Source of the DNA: Aquariibacter albus
GTDB lineage: Bacteria; Pseudomonadota; Gammaproteobacteria; Burkholderiales; Burkholderiaceae_C
Assembly (NCBI RefSeq): GCF_014145335.1
Contig: NZ_JACIVI010000001.1
Span: 1,550,001 to 1,614,000, forward strand
Length of the DNA stretch: 64,000 nt
Direction of reading: 5' to 3'
Shown here piece after piece: positions 33,006 to 40,546 of this stretch. Made by a program: the position numbers and the translations under genes. Under the pieces are notes generated by a model, which saw only the letters and a list, made by a program, of their open reading frames with translations, was not told the origin of the DNA and did no database searches. Position 1 is the first letter of the stretch. Every line of letters begins with the position of its first letter.

Positions 33006-33452
33006 CCCATTCGCTGCCAACTGTTTGAAGGCTGGACTGTTGCCATTGCGAGTGACACCACATGCGGTGCGAGCGTAGGCGCATTTGAGAGGATGGCCGG
33101 GCTTGCCAATTGGCGACTGGCCATAAACCGTGACAGAGCTACGCGGCTCGAGCCTGCGTGGCCAAGACCCACCGTCCAAAATGACTGGTTGCGTATACGC
33201 GCCGCGTGAGTCTGTGCCTTTATAGAAGACACCCGCTTCCTCAATGGTGACAGCGAAGGCGCTGAGATTCGTTACCTCGATGCAGAAGTTCAATCTCGGG
33301 TCTGCAGCACCAACCGGTATTGCGTGCTTTGGCCTGACCCGGAGCTTCACGCGCGAGCGATCCAACTGATGCCAGGTATTGACGAGCCCAAGGACCGCTC
33401 CAAGTACAGCGATTGCAAGGGTGACGGACTCAGTAACCGACATCGTCATCAT
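33000..33452 (-). CDS. Cassette gene 3: membrane-anchored protein of unknown function
   Basis: A 150-residue protein with one N-terminal hydrophobic helix (VTLAIAVLGAVLGLVNTW, about residues 10-27), then a basic stretch and a beta-rich soluble domain (LNFCIEVTNLSAFAVTIEEA and a later SSVTVYGQSP). The soluble part looks like a small immunoglobulin-like or beta-sandwich domain, which is a guess from the strand pattern. The start ATG is four bases from the attC core, so translation has almost no leader. The family is not recognised. Confidence 0.7.
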   Translation of the reverse strand: MMTMSVTESVTLAIAVLGAVLGLVNTWHQLDRSRVKLRVRPKHAIPVGAADPRLNFCIEVTNLSAFAVTIEEAGVFYKGTDSRGAYTQPVILDGGSWPRRLEPRSSVTVYGQSPIGKPGHPLKCAYARTACGVTRNGNSPAFKQLAANGA

Positions 33453-33455
33453 GGG

Positions 33456-33587
33456 GCCTAACGTTCGAGTTAACCCCGACCGCGGAGGCAGACGCCGACT
33501 GGCCGCGGAAGGACAATTTCTACCATGGCCAGGAGCGGCCAGGCGGTGGCTGCCGTAGCGGGTCGGGGGTTGAACGAGGGGTTAGGC
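33456..33587 (-). repeat. attC site (132 bp) between cassettes 2 and 3
   Basis: Outer cores GCCTAAC and GTTAGGC with long inverted arms (GTTCGAGTTAACCCCGAC facing GTCGGGGGTTGAACGAGGG). The centre is enlarged and holds further pairs such as CCGCGG copies and GGCCAGGAGCGGCCAGG. This is at the long end of the attC size range. Confidence 0.88.
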
Positions 33588-34094
33588 CGCAGCCGGCAGC
33601 AGAGAAAGCTTGAAACCATAGTAGGAGCCTTGTTGGAGCTCTTTGTCCCAGATAGGGCGAATGCCGTCACTTGAAGCGAAGTAAGCCATGCCGCGCAGCC
33701 ATGAAGACCAAACTTCAGCGTCGATGTAGCCACCCTTGAAGTACAAGTACTCCTCTGCGCACAAGTTGAAGTAGTCGTACAAGCGCTGCTTGTCCTTCGG
33801 TTCCATCAAGGCGTTGGCGGGTAGCTCTCGGATTCGGTTCAGGTCGTCGTTCAGAGCGTCGAAGCGCGCGTTGAACTCCTTGAATAGCGCGACAAACCGC
33901 TCAGTGTTGGAGTTGTGCTGAGCGAAGAGGAAGTGGAAGAAGGCTGCGATGCTCCCGAGCAGCGAAATCAGAAGCTCCGGCGTCTGTTTCTCTGTGGGCA
34001 GAAGGTAGAAGCCAAGCCCAGCTGCAACTGCGGTTCCTGTGAACCACCACTGATACGACTGACGGCGCCCGAGGCGGAAGGGTGTGGTCATCAT
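33582..34094 (-). CDS. Cassette gene 2: two-helix membrane protein of unknown function
   Basis: A 170-residue protein with two N-terminal hydrophobic helices (YQWWFTGTAVAAGLGFYLL and LLISLLGSIAAFFHFLFA). A predicted helical, possibly coiled-coil region follows (VALFKEFNARFDALNDDLNR), and then a Tyr/Trp-rich segment, LYDYFNLCAEEYLYFKGGYI and VWSSWLRGM. The last part recalls C-terminal motifs of small conserved hypothetical proteins, but I cannot name the family. The stop codon lies in the attC core. Two adjacent ATGs are possible starts. Confidence 0.72.
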   Translation of the reverse strand: MMTTPFRLGRRQSYQWWFTGTAVAAGLGFYLLPTEKQTPELLISLLGSIAAFFHFLFAQHNSNTERFVALFKEFNARFDALNDDLNRIRELPANALMEPKDKQRLYDYFNLCAEEYLYFKGGYIDAEVWSSWLRGMAYFASSDGIRPIWDKELQQGSYYGFKLSLLPAAA

Positions 34095-34110
34095 TGGCGT
34101 GTGTTCTGCG

Positions 34111-34170
34111 GCCTAACGTTCGACGTAAGGGGCTGGCCGCAGGCCAGTCCCCTTGACGGAGGGGTTAGCC
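34111..34170 (-). repeat. attC site (60 bp) between cassettes 1 and 2
   Basis: A classical short attC: cores GCCTAAC and GTTAGCC, and nearly perfect arms AAGGGGCTGGCC facing GGCCAGTCCCCTT with one unpaired base, closing a tiny loop. Confidence 0.9.
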
Positions 34171-34662
34171 GCCATTCTGCGCGTAGGTGATGTAGTAGAG
34201 CAGGGCGCCGACTGCACAAAGCTCTCCCCAACGAACGACCGGACTCTGGGAGGCCCACTTCACCCGCTTGCCAGGAGGCTCGTGTGAAACTTCCGTCGGC
34301 TCGCCGAACTGGGACTTAAGCGCTGCAAGCGCTCGGACGGCATCGCTGATGCATTGCTGAGTAGTCTGGGTTCCGAAAGTGAACCCGATCATGCGGACAA
34401 AGCTTTCTGACGCATCGAGATCTACTGTGACCGTTGCGGTTCGGTCGAAGAGGTTGCCCTCAAACTCCTTGCGCAGAAACTTTTCCGGGGGAGCCAGCAT
34501 CGCTGACTTCCATTGCGTTTCTGGACGAATAGCACTGGCTTCGCTCTTAGACATGCCGAGCGAGAACCCAGCGTAAGACTGGCTCCGCTCATCGGCGCCG
34601 AACGCGCTGACCACGATGGAAGCGCCGAAGGCGCAAATGAGACAACGGGCGCGAAGCTGCAT
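34165..34662 (-). CDS. Cassette gene 1: secreted protein of unknown function
   Basis: A 165-residue protein with an N-terminal signal peptide (LICAFGASIVVSAFGADERS, cleavage probably after AFG-A). The mature part has FSLGMSKSEASAIRP, a beta-rich middle (TATVTVDLDASESFVRMIGF) and LAALKSQFGEPTEVSHEPPG, a layout seen in small periplasmic proteins that pair a helix with a beta sheet. The family is not recognised. Its ATG is 9 bases from the cassette boundary and lacks a ribosome binding site. Its stop codon lies within the attC core. Confidence 0.72.
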   Translation of the reverse strand: MQLRARCLICAFGASIVVSAFGADERSQSYAGFSLGMSKSEASAIRPETQWKSAMLAPPEKFLRKEFEGNLFDRTATVTVDLDASESFVRMIGFTFGTQTTQQCISDAVRALAALKSQFGEPTEVSHEPPGKRVKWASQSPVVRWGELCAVGALLYYITYAQNGG

Positions 34663-34671
34663 GGCTATGGC

Positions 34672-34689
34672 GGCTAACGTACTTTAGGC
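34672..34689 (-). other. attI-like core at the head of the cassette array
   Basis: Read on the minus strand this is GCCTAAAGTACGTTAGCC: a degenerate core, four bases, then the G^TTAGCC crossover core of the first cassette. Class 1 attI has a comparable CCCTAAAACAAAG^TTAGGC arrangement. The paired L boxes of an attC are absent, so this is more likely attI or a deleted attC than a complete attC. The adjoining 34690-34885 stretch contains no supportable gene. Confidence 0.5.
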
Positions 34690-34885
34690 ATCACAGCAGC
34701 ACTTGCCACATGACGCCGAATGTTCAAGACACCTTGAGCCTACCGCGGCCTGCTTCCCAGGGATAGGGACCACACAACCCCTTCTTGCGAGGGCTTGCAA
34801 CGGCGCGCTAGGCGGCCCAACGGCAGCACGGCAGCGGCACACCCTCGGGCCCGGGTGCATGCGCCTCCCGGCGATCACCCCCCCA

Positions 34886-34925
34886 AAGCAAAAACGCCGC
34901 GGCACAGGCCGCGGCGTTTTTGCTT
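34886..34925. terminator. Bidirectional terminator between bioB and the cassette array
   Basis: A 17-bp perfect inverted repeat, AAGCAAAAACGCCGCGG and its complement, encloses a 6-base loop. It supplies an A-run before and a T-run after the GC stem on both strands. It ends bioB transcription on the minus strand and insulates the array. Confidence 0.9.
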
Positions 34926-34959
34926 CATCCCGCCTGCGTCTCGCAGGCATTGCACGGGC

Positions 34960-36009
34960 TCAGGCGCTTTCGGCGCGCAAACCCAGCCGCGCAAACAGCG
35001 CCTCATCCCGCGCCACCTCAGGGTTCCCCGTGGTCAGCAGCGTTTCCCCGTAGAAAACGGAATTGGCGCCAGCCAGGAAGCACAGGGCCTGGGTGGCGTC
35101 GTCCATTTGCTGGCGGCCGGCGGAGAGGCGCACATAGGCCTTGGGCATCGTGATGCGGGCCACGGCGATCGTGCGGACGAATTCCAGCGGGTCGAGTTTC
35201 TCGGTGCCGGCCAGGGGGGTGCCTTCCACTTGCACCAGTTCGTTGATGGGCACGGATTCGGGCTGGGGGTCGAGATTGGCCAGTTCGGCGATGAGGCCGG
35301 CGCGTTCGCGGCGGGATTCGCCCATGCCGACGATGCCGCCGCAGCACACATTCATGCCGGCATCGCGCACCCGCGCCAGGGTGGCCAGGCGTTCGGCCTG
35401 GTCGCGGGTGGTGATGATGCGGCCGTAGGCCTCGGGGGCGGTGTCGAGGTTGTGGTTGTAGTAATCCAGGCCGGCGTCCTTCAGGGCGTGGGCCTGCGGT
35501 TCGGTCAGCATGCCCAGGGTGCAGCAGGCTTCCAGGCCGAGGCTTTTCACCTCGCGGATGAGTTCGCTGACTTTCTCGATGTCGCGGTCCTTGGGCTCGC
35601 GCCAGGCGGCGCCCATGCAGAAGCGGGTGGCGCCCACGTCCTTGGCGGCCTGGGCGGCGGCGCGCACTTGCTCGACGGACATGAGCTTGGTGGCTTCCAC
35701 GCCGGTGTCATAGCGGGCGGCCTGGGGGCAGTAGCCGCAGTCTTCGGGGCAGCCGCCGGTCTTGATGGACAGCAGGGTGGAGCGCTGGACGGCGTTGGCG
35801 TCGAAGTGCTCGCGGTGGACCTGCTGGGCGCGCCAGAGCAGGTCGTTGAAAGGCAGTTCGAAGAGGGCTTCCACCGCCTCGACGGGCCAGCGGCCGGGCT
35901 GGCTGGCGTGGGGGGTGCCGGCGGCCTGCGGGCGGTGCAGGGTGACCGGGCGGGCGGTGGCGGCGGTGGGGGCCGAGCAGGCGGGGGTCGGGGCGTCGGT
36001 CAGGCTCAT
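34960..36009 (-). CDS. bioB: Biotin synthase BioB
   Basis: BioB inserts sulfur into dethiobiotin, the last step of biotin synthesis, using radical SAM chemistry. The 349-residue protein has the [4Fe-4S] motif [10 protein letters not shown], preceded by [10 protein letters not shown], and the auxiliary-cluster Cys/Arg residues in the barrel. The frame is open upstream to 36135; the ATG at 36009 ([11 protein letters not shown]) gives the usual length. No other bio genes adjoin it. It is followed by a strong bidirectional terminator. Confidence 0.97.
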   Translation of the reverse strand: MSLTDAPTPACSAPTAATARPVTLHRPQAAGTPHASQPGRWPVEAVEALFELPFNDLLWRAQQVHREHFDANAVQRSTLLSIKTGGCPEDCGYCPQAARYDTGVEATKLMSVEQVRAAAQAAKDVGATRFCMGAAWREPKDRDIEKVSELIREVKSLGLEACCTLGMLTEPQAHALKDAGLDYYNHNLDTAPEAYGRIITTRDQAERLATLARVRDAGMNVCCGGIVGMGESRRERAGLIAELANLDPQPESVPINELVQVEGTPLAGTEKLDPLEFVRTIAVARITMPKAYVRLSAGRQQMDDATQALCFLAGANSVFYGETLLTTGNPEVARDEALFARLGLRAESA

Positions 36010-36073
36010 CGCGTCAGCGTCGTTCGAAGGCAGGGCGGGATTGGACCACGCGCAGGGCGGGGGCCGGGGCGCC

Positions 36074-37435
36074 TCAGGCGCCCGTGTGATGCAGCCAGCG
36101 CAGCAGGCCCTGGGCGGCGTACCGGCCGCTGGCAAAGCAGGCTTGCAGCAGGTAGCCGCCGGTGGGGGCTTCCCAGTCCAGCATTTCGCCGGCCACGAAG
36201 ACGCCGGCCGGCAGGGCGGGGCCGGGGGGCAGCATCAGGCCGGGGCTCAGGGTGTCCAGCCTGACGCCGCCGGCGGTGCTGATGGCTTCGTCGATCGGCC
36301 GGGGGGCCACCAGGCGCAGCGGCCAGGCCTTGAGCAGGGTGGCCAGGGCGGCGGCATCGGCCGGGTCGGGGCGCTGCTCGGGGGTGTCGGGCAGGCCGCG
36401 GTGCAGCACTTCCTGCAGCAGCGCGGCCTTGGCGCCTTCCAGGCCCAGGCGGCTTTTCAGGTGGGTAGCCAGGCTGCGCGGGCCGCGGGGGTGGGCGATG
36501 TCGGCGCGCACCTTGTCCAGGCTGAAGGCGGGCAGCAAGTCCAGGTGGACGGTGCAGGCGCCGGTGGCGGCGATCTGCTCGCGGAGGGCGGCGCCGGCGG
36601 CGTAGATCAGGCTGCCTTCGACGCCGTAGTCGCTGAGCACGAACTCACCGGCGCGGTCGAAGACGGTGCCGTCCGGCCCCACCATGCGCAGGCGCACGGG
36701 CTTGAGGGGCGCGCCGGCCTGGCGGGCGCGCAGCGGCGCGCTCCAGCCCGCTGCCTGCCCGGCCCAGCCGACATGGAAGCCGACATTGGCCGGCCGCAGC
36801 GGCGCGATGGGCACGCCGGCTTGCGCCAGCGGCGCCACCCAGGCGCCGTCCGAGCCCAGGCGCGACCAGCTGGCGCCGCCCAGGGCCAGCAGGCAGGCGG
36901 CGGCGGGCACGGTGCTTTCGCCCTGCGGCCCGGCGAAGCGCAGGCGCAGTGGCGGCGGGGCCTGGGCCGGCTCGGCCGCATCGCTTGAAGGGGCAGGCGC
37001 GGGCCGCTCGAAGCCCAGCCAGCGCTCGCGCATGCGGAAGACGACGCCCTGCTGCCGCAGCCGCTGCACCCAGGCGCGCAGCAGGGGCGCAGCCTTCATT
37101 TCGGCCGGGAAGACGCGGCCCGAGCTGCCGACGAAGGTGTCCACGCCCAGGCCGGCGGCCCAGTCGCACAGGGCTTGCGGGGGGAAGGCGTCCAGCCAGG
37201 GGGCCAGGGCGGCGGCGGCTTCGCCGTAGCGGGTGTCGAAGCCGGGGCGGGGCTCGCTGTGCGTCAGGTTCAGGCCGCCCTTGCCGGCCAGCAGGAATTT
37301 GCGGCCGACGCTGGGCATGGCGTCGTGCAGCACCACGGGCCGGCCGGCGGCGGCCAGGGTTTCAGCCGCCATCAGGCCGGCGGGGCCGCCGCCGACCAGG
37401 TGCACGGCCGCGGGGGACGGGGAAGGCGCAGTCAT
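36074..37435 (-). CDS. TIGR03862-type FAD-dependent flavoprotein (HI0933 family)
   Basis: A 453-residue flavoprotein. The N-terminal Rossmann motif [19 protein letters not shown] binds FAD and is followed by [19 protein letters not shown], the signature of HI0933/YhiN-like proteins. The C-terminus has the FAD-closing motif [20 protein letters not shown]. The substrate is unknown. It is upstream of bioB on the same strand, 64 bases away, so they may share a transcript. Confidence 0.87.
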   Translation of the reverse strand: MTAPSPSPAAVHLVGGGPAGLMAAETLAAAGRPVVLHDAMPSVGRKFLLAGKGGLNLTHSEPRPGFDTRYGEAAAALAPWLDAFPPQALCDWAAGLGVDTFVGSSGRVFPAEMKAAPLLRAWVQRLRQQGVVFRMRERWLGFERPAPAPSSDAAEPAQAPPPLRLRFAGPQGESTVPAAACLLALGGASWSRLGSDGAWVAPLAQAGVPIAPLRPANVGFHVGWAGQAAGWSAPLRARQAGAPLKPVRLRMVGPDGTVFDRAGEFVLSDYGVEGSLIYAAGAALREQIAATGACTVHLDLLPAFSLDKVRADIAHPRGPRSLATHLKSRLGLEGAKAALLQEVLHRGLPDTPEQRPDPADAAALATLLKAWPLRLVAPRPIDEAISTAGGVRLDTLSPGLMLPPGPALPAGVFVAGEMLDWEAPTGGYLLQACFASGRYAAQGLLRWLHHTGA

Positions 37436-37448
37436 GCCCGGGATTGTC

Positions 37449-37482
37449 GGCGCGGGCCCCGGCGCGGGCCCCGGCGCGGGCC
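37449..37482. repeat. Short GC tandem repeat
   Basis: About three copies of a 12-bp unit (GGCGCGGGCCCC) lie in the 81-base gap between the M3 peptidase and the flavoprotein gene. Confidence 0.6.
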
Positions 37483-37516
37483 GGCCGGGGCGGAGGCCGC
37501 GTCCGGATGGCAGGGC

Positions 37517-39604
37517 TCAGCGGCCCTGCAGCCAGCGGCGGAAGGCGTCTTCGCGCACGGAGCGGCCGAGGAAGGCCTGGATCAGCGCTTCGGGTGGCCG
37601 CTCGTTGCCGGCCTCCAGCACGCGTTCGCGCCAGCGCCGGCCGGTGGCCGGATCGAAGAGATCGGGCGCGAAGGCGGTGCGCAGGTCGGCGGCGATGACC
37701 TGGGCCCACAGGTAGCCGTAGTAGCCGGCGGCGTACTCGCCGACGATGTGGTCGAAGCTGGCCGGGAAGAGGCTGCCGGGCACGTGGCCGAGCGGGCTGG
37801 CGGCTTCCAGCCGGCGCCACAGGGCGAGCGGGGCCGGGCTGCGCAGGCCGTCCGGCCCGTGCAGCTGCAGGTCGTAGCGCGCGAACAGCAGCTGGCGGCC
37901 CACGTGCAGCGCGCGGCCCACGCGGCGCGCGGCCAGCGCGGCCTGCGCCAGCTCGGGCGGCATCGGCACGCAGCGCGGGCAGACGCCGGGCAGCAGCGCG
38001 AGCAGGCGGGGGTCGTCGATCCAGCCCTCCAGCAGCTGGGACGGCACTTCGACGAAGTCCAGCGGCTGCTGCAGCGCCGCCGCATCGACGTGGCGCGGCC
38101 GGGCCAGCAGCACGTGCAGGGCATGGCCGAACTCGTGCAGCAGGGTTTCCAGCTCGACGAGGCTGAGGCCCTCGCGGTCGAAGTTGCCGACCAGCGCCGC
38201 CAGGGGCTGGCGGCCCGGTGCGGCGCCGCGCAGCGGGAAGACGGCGAAGTGGCCGTATTTGCCGGGGCGGGGGTGCAGGTCGAGCAGCAGCTCGCCGATC
38301 ACGCGGCCGTCCTGTGCGTCCAGCAGGCGCCAGCGCTGGGCGCTGGGGTGCCAGAGGGTGGCGGGCAGGCGTTCGAAGCGCAGGCCGAAGCTGCGCTGGG
38401 CCAGGGCCATGACGAGGTCGACCGCGGCCTGCGGCGGCAGGTGGCGGCGCAGGGCTTCGGGGTCGTGCGGGTGGCGGGCCTGGCGCAGGCGCTCCAGGTA
38501 GTGGGCCTGGTCCCAGCGCTGCAGGCGGCGGCCGGGCGGGGCATCGGGGTCGGCATCCAGCAGGGCCTGAAGCTCGGCCAGCTCGGCGGCCTGCAGGGGC
38601 GCGATCTGGGCCTCCAGGCGGTCGAGGAAGGCGGCGGCGGTGGCCGGGTCGCCGGCCATGCGCTCGCGCAGTTCCAGCTCGGCCGGGCTGGCGGCGCCGA
38701 ACAGGGCGGCGTGCTCGCGGCGCAGCTCGACGATGCGGGCGAGGCGGCGCAGATTGGCCTCGCCACCCTGGCGCAGCCAGGCGCGCCAGTAGCGCTCGCG
38801 GGTGGCGGGGCGGCGGGCCAGGCGCAGCAGGGTGTCGGCGGTGACGGCGTCGAAGCCCAGGCTGTAGCGGCCACGCGCGTCGCGCGGCAGCTCGGCCAGG
38901 CTGGCGGCGGGCAGGCCGGCCAGGGCCTCCGGCTCGAAGGCGAGCACGCGGCGGTCGTCGCTGAGCGCGCGCTCGAAGGCCTGGATCTCGGCACCCAGGG
39001 CCTGCTGCAGGGCCATGGCGTGGTCGCGCTCGACCGGCGGCAGGCCGGCGCCGGCCCGCTCGAAACGCCGGATCAGCAGCTGGCGCAGGCGCTGCTCGAC
39101 CGGGTCGGTGGGGGCCAGGGCGCGCAGCGCCTCGAGCAGCCGGGTCTGCTGGTGCAGGCGCTGCAGGGCGGCCTGCTGGCGCAGCTCGCAGGCACGCGCG
39201 GCCTGGCGCATGGCGTCCTGCGGATGGACGCGGCCCAGGAAGGCCAGCGGCAGGAGGCGGTCTTCGTGGCCCTCGGTGATGGCGCCATAGCCGGCCAGCG
39301 GCGAGGCCTCGCCGGACGCCACCCGGCGGACCAGGGCCTGGCGCTCACGGTCCAGGGCCTGCACGCCCTGGTCGCAGCGGCGACGCAGGGCCTCGGGGTG
39401 CTCGATGGCCGCCCAGTCGAGCTGGGGGGCGCTGCGGGCCTCGGTGGCGAGGCGCGGCGGCTCGATGGCCGCGGCCGGCCGGGCCGCCGGCAGCAGGACG
39501 GCAGCCAGCATCAGCGCGGCCAGCCGCCGCGCGGGGCGCGGCCGGCGCTCCGGGGGCGGCGCGCCGCGCGGGCCGGTCGCAGCCGGTGCGGGCGCGGGGC
39601 GCAT
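37517..39604 (-). CDS. M3-family metallopeptidase with an N-terminal signal-like segment
   Basis: A 695-residue zinc oligopeptidase of the thimet oligopeptidase/oligopeptidase A family. The active site TLLHEFGHALHVLL (HExxH) is near residue 490, with the downstream FVEVPSQLLEGW motif carrying the third ligand. The chosen ATG (39604) gives an Arg/Pro-rich n-region followed by the hydrophobic LAALMLAAVLLPAARPAAA, so the protein is probably exported, unlike the mostly cytosolic M3 enzymes. The frame is open further upstream but overlaps the Dabb gene. Confidence 0.88.
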   Translation of the reverse strand: MRPAPAPAATGPRGAPPPERRPRPARRLAALMLAAVLLPAARPAAAIEPPRLATEARSAPQLDWAAIEHPEALRRRCDQGVQALDRERQALVRRVASGEASPLAGYGAITEGHEDRLLPLAFLGRVHPQDAMRQAARACELRQQAALQRLHQQTRLLEALRALAPTDPVEQRLRQLLIRRFERAGAGLPPVERDHAMALQQALGAEIQAFERALSDDRRVLAFEPEALAGLPAASLAELPRDARGRYSLGFDAVTADTLLRLARRPATRERYWRAWLRQGGEANLRRLARIVELRREHAALFGAASPAELELRERMAGDPATAAAFLDRLEAQIAPLQAAELAELQALLDADPDAPPGRRLQRWDQAHYLERLRQARHPHDPEALRRHLPPQAAVDLVMALAQRSFGLRFERLPATLWHPSAQRWRLLDAQDGRVIGELLLDLHPRPGKYGHFAVFPLRGAAPGRQPLAALVGNFDREGLSLVELETLLHEFGHALHVLLARPRHVDAAALQQPLDFVEVPSQLLEGWIDDPRLLALLPGVCPRCVPMPPELAQAALAARRVGRALHVGRQLLFARYDLQLHGPDGLRSPAPLALWRRLEAASPLGHVPGSLFPASFDHIVGEYAAGYYGYLWAQVIAADLRTAFAPDLFDPATGRRWRERVLEAGNERPPEALIQAFLGRSVREDAFRRWLQGR

Positions 39605-39612
39605 GCGGGGGA

Positions 39613-39900
39613 TCAGGCCGGCACGCGGGCGTCGAGCACGTGGCGCTCGACGCGCAGGGGGCCGAGTTGCTGCAGCACCTTCTGGTGCTCGGGGTGCTGC
39701 TGGTAGGCGGCCAGGGCGGCCTCGTCGGCGAAGCGCGAGACGAGCACCACGTCGGCATTGGCCTCCAGACCCTCCTCGCGGATCGAGACTTCGAAGCGCA
39801 GGATGCCCGGCACGAGCTGGGCACAGGTGTCGAGGATGGCCTTGAAGCGCGGCGCGTCGGCCGGCTCCTTCAGGCGCCAAAGGACGATGTGATCGATCAC
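39613..39900 (-). CDS. Dabb family stress-responsive A/B-barrel protein
   Basis: A 95-residue dimeric alpha+beta barrel protein: IDHIVLWRLKEPADAPRFKA, then a second strand and ADVVLVSRFADEAALAAYQQ near the C-terminus with HP following, the standard Dabb layout. The role is unknown; plant and fungal relatives are stress-induced or catalyse cyclisations. The start is a GTG with GGAG at a 7-base spacing, overlapping the stop of the preceding small membrane gene by four bases. Confidence 0.87.
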   Translation of the reverse strand: MIDHIVLWRLKEPADAPRFKAILDTCAQLVPGILRFEVSIREEGLEANADVVLVSRFADEAALAAYQQHPEHQKVLQQLGPLRVERHVLDARVPA

Positions 39901-40109
39901 GAACGGTCTCCAGGGGTCTTGGGGCCCGGGGCGGGCTGGGCGCGCACGCCGATCATCACGAAGCCCACGGCCGCCAGCACGGCGCCGGCGATCTTCAGGC
40001 CCAGGCTGGCCGTGGGCAGGCCCGCGTCCAGGTAGAAGCCCAGGATGACGAGCGTGATGCCCACGAAGATCAGGTGCCAGGTGAGCTTGTCGAGTCGGGC
40101 GGGGGACAT
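39897..40109 (-). CDS. Small two-helix membrane protein
   Basis: A 70-residue protein with two hydrophobic segments, WHLIFVGITLVILGFYL and LKIAGAVLAAVGFVMIGV, joined by a short loop, and a Pro-rich tail. No family is recognised. It is translationally coupled to the following Dabb gene by a four-base overlap, so the pair is probably one transcription unit. Confidence 0.7.
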   Translation of the reverse strand: MSPARLDKLTWHLIFVGITLVILGFYLDAGLPTASLGLKIAGAVLAAVGFVMIGVRAQPAPGPKTPGDRS

Positions 40110-40228
40110 GCGCTTGGGGGCCGCAGCCGGCAGGCCTGGGGCGGGTCAGGGGAAAGGTTGCGGCCTCGGCACGGGGGCCGCAACCACGGGGCGTCGAGTG
40201 TCGCCGAAGGGCGGGCCGCCGCCCCGGG

Positions 40229-40288
40229 CCGGCCCGCAAGCCGGCCCGCAAGCCGGGCCGACAAGCCGGGCAAGCCGGGCAAGCCCGG
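40229..40288. repeat. GCAAGCCGG-type tandem repeat
   Basis: Two 12-bp units (GGCCCGCAAGCC) pass into GGGCCGACAAGCC and two 9-bp units (GGGCAAGCC). They lie in the 238-base divergent gap between the small membrane gene and the zinc-finger-like gene, which otherwise shows no recognisable feature. Confidence 0.75.
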
Positions 40289-40347
40289 GATTGAAGCCCG
40301 CAGCCGGCCGCCCTTAGCCTGCGGCCGACCTTTTGGAGACCTTCCCC

Positions 40348-40545
40348 ATGAGCCAGACCTTTCGATGCTCCCTCTGCGGTGCCGGCCCGCTGAAGCGCGA
40401 GGACATCGTCGACCACCTGCTGAAGGTGCACCCCGGCGCGGGCGAGAAGGCCGGCGCGCGGACCAGCGGCCCGACGAAGTCGCCCACGAAGACGCTGCCG
40501 GTGGAGTACTGGGTGGCTTCGGGCCCGGGGCTGCCGAAGGGCTGA
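40348..40545 (+). CDS. Small C2H2 zinc-finger-like protein
   Basis: A 65-residue protein whose N-terminal half reads CSLCGAGPLKREDIVDHLLK and then VH, spacing C-x2-C-x12-H-x4-H, close to a single C2H2 zinc finger. The rest is Gly/Lys/Thr-rich and ends PVEYWVASGPGLPKG. Zinc or nucleic-acid binding is inferred from the spacing only. The ATG has GGAG at a 9-base spacing. The sulfotransferase gene begins one base after its stop. Confidence 0.7.
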   Translation: MSQTFRCSLCGAGPLKREDIVDHLLKVHPGAGEKAGARTSGPTKSPTKTLPVEYWVASGPGLPKG

Positions 40546-40546
40546 G

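Larger units (their letters stand above)
31792..34689 (-). mobile_element. Integron gene-cassette array without integrase (CALIN-like)
   Basis: Five small genes on the minus strand alternate with attC sites bounded by RYYYAAC/GTTRRRY cores. Complete sites lie at 32442-32507, 32937-33005, 33456-33587 and 34111-34170, with a half site at 31781-31798. The array is headed at 34672-34689 by an attI-like core. Stop codons of several cassette genes lie inside the core heptamers, as in compact cassettes. Base composition is clearly more AT-rich than the flanks. No integrase gene lies within the window next to the array head; the 34690-34885 stretch there holds no supportable gene. Confidence 0.9.

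Noticed and set aside
32909-33244. A 111-codon frame overlapping attC and cassette gene 3
   Set aside because: It crosses the attC site and overlaps cassette gene 3 in another frame; the latter fits the cassette boundaries.
34690-34960. A possible integrase gene or fragment next to the array head
   Set aside because: Frames here (such as 34684-34950 minus) are short, Arg/Pro-rich and carry no tyrosine-recombinase motif.
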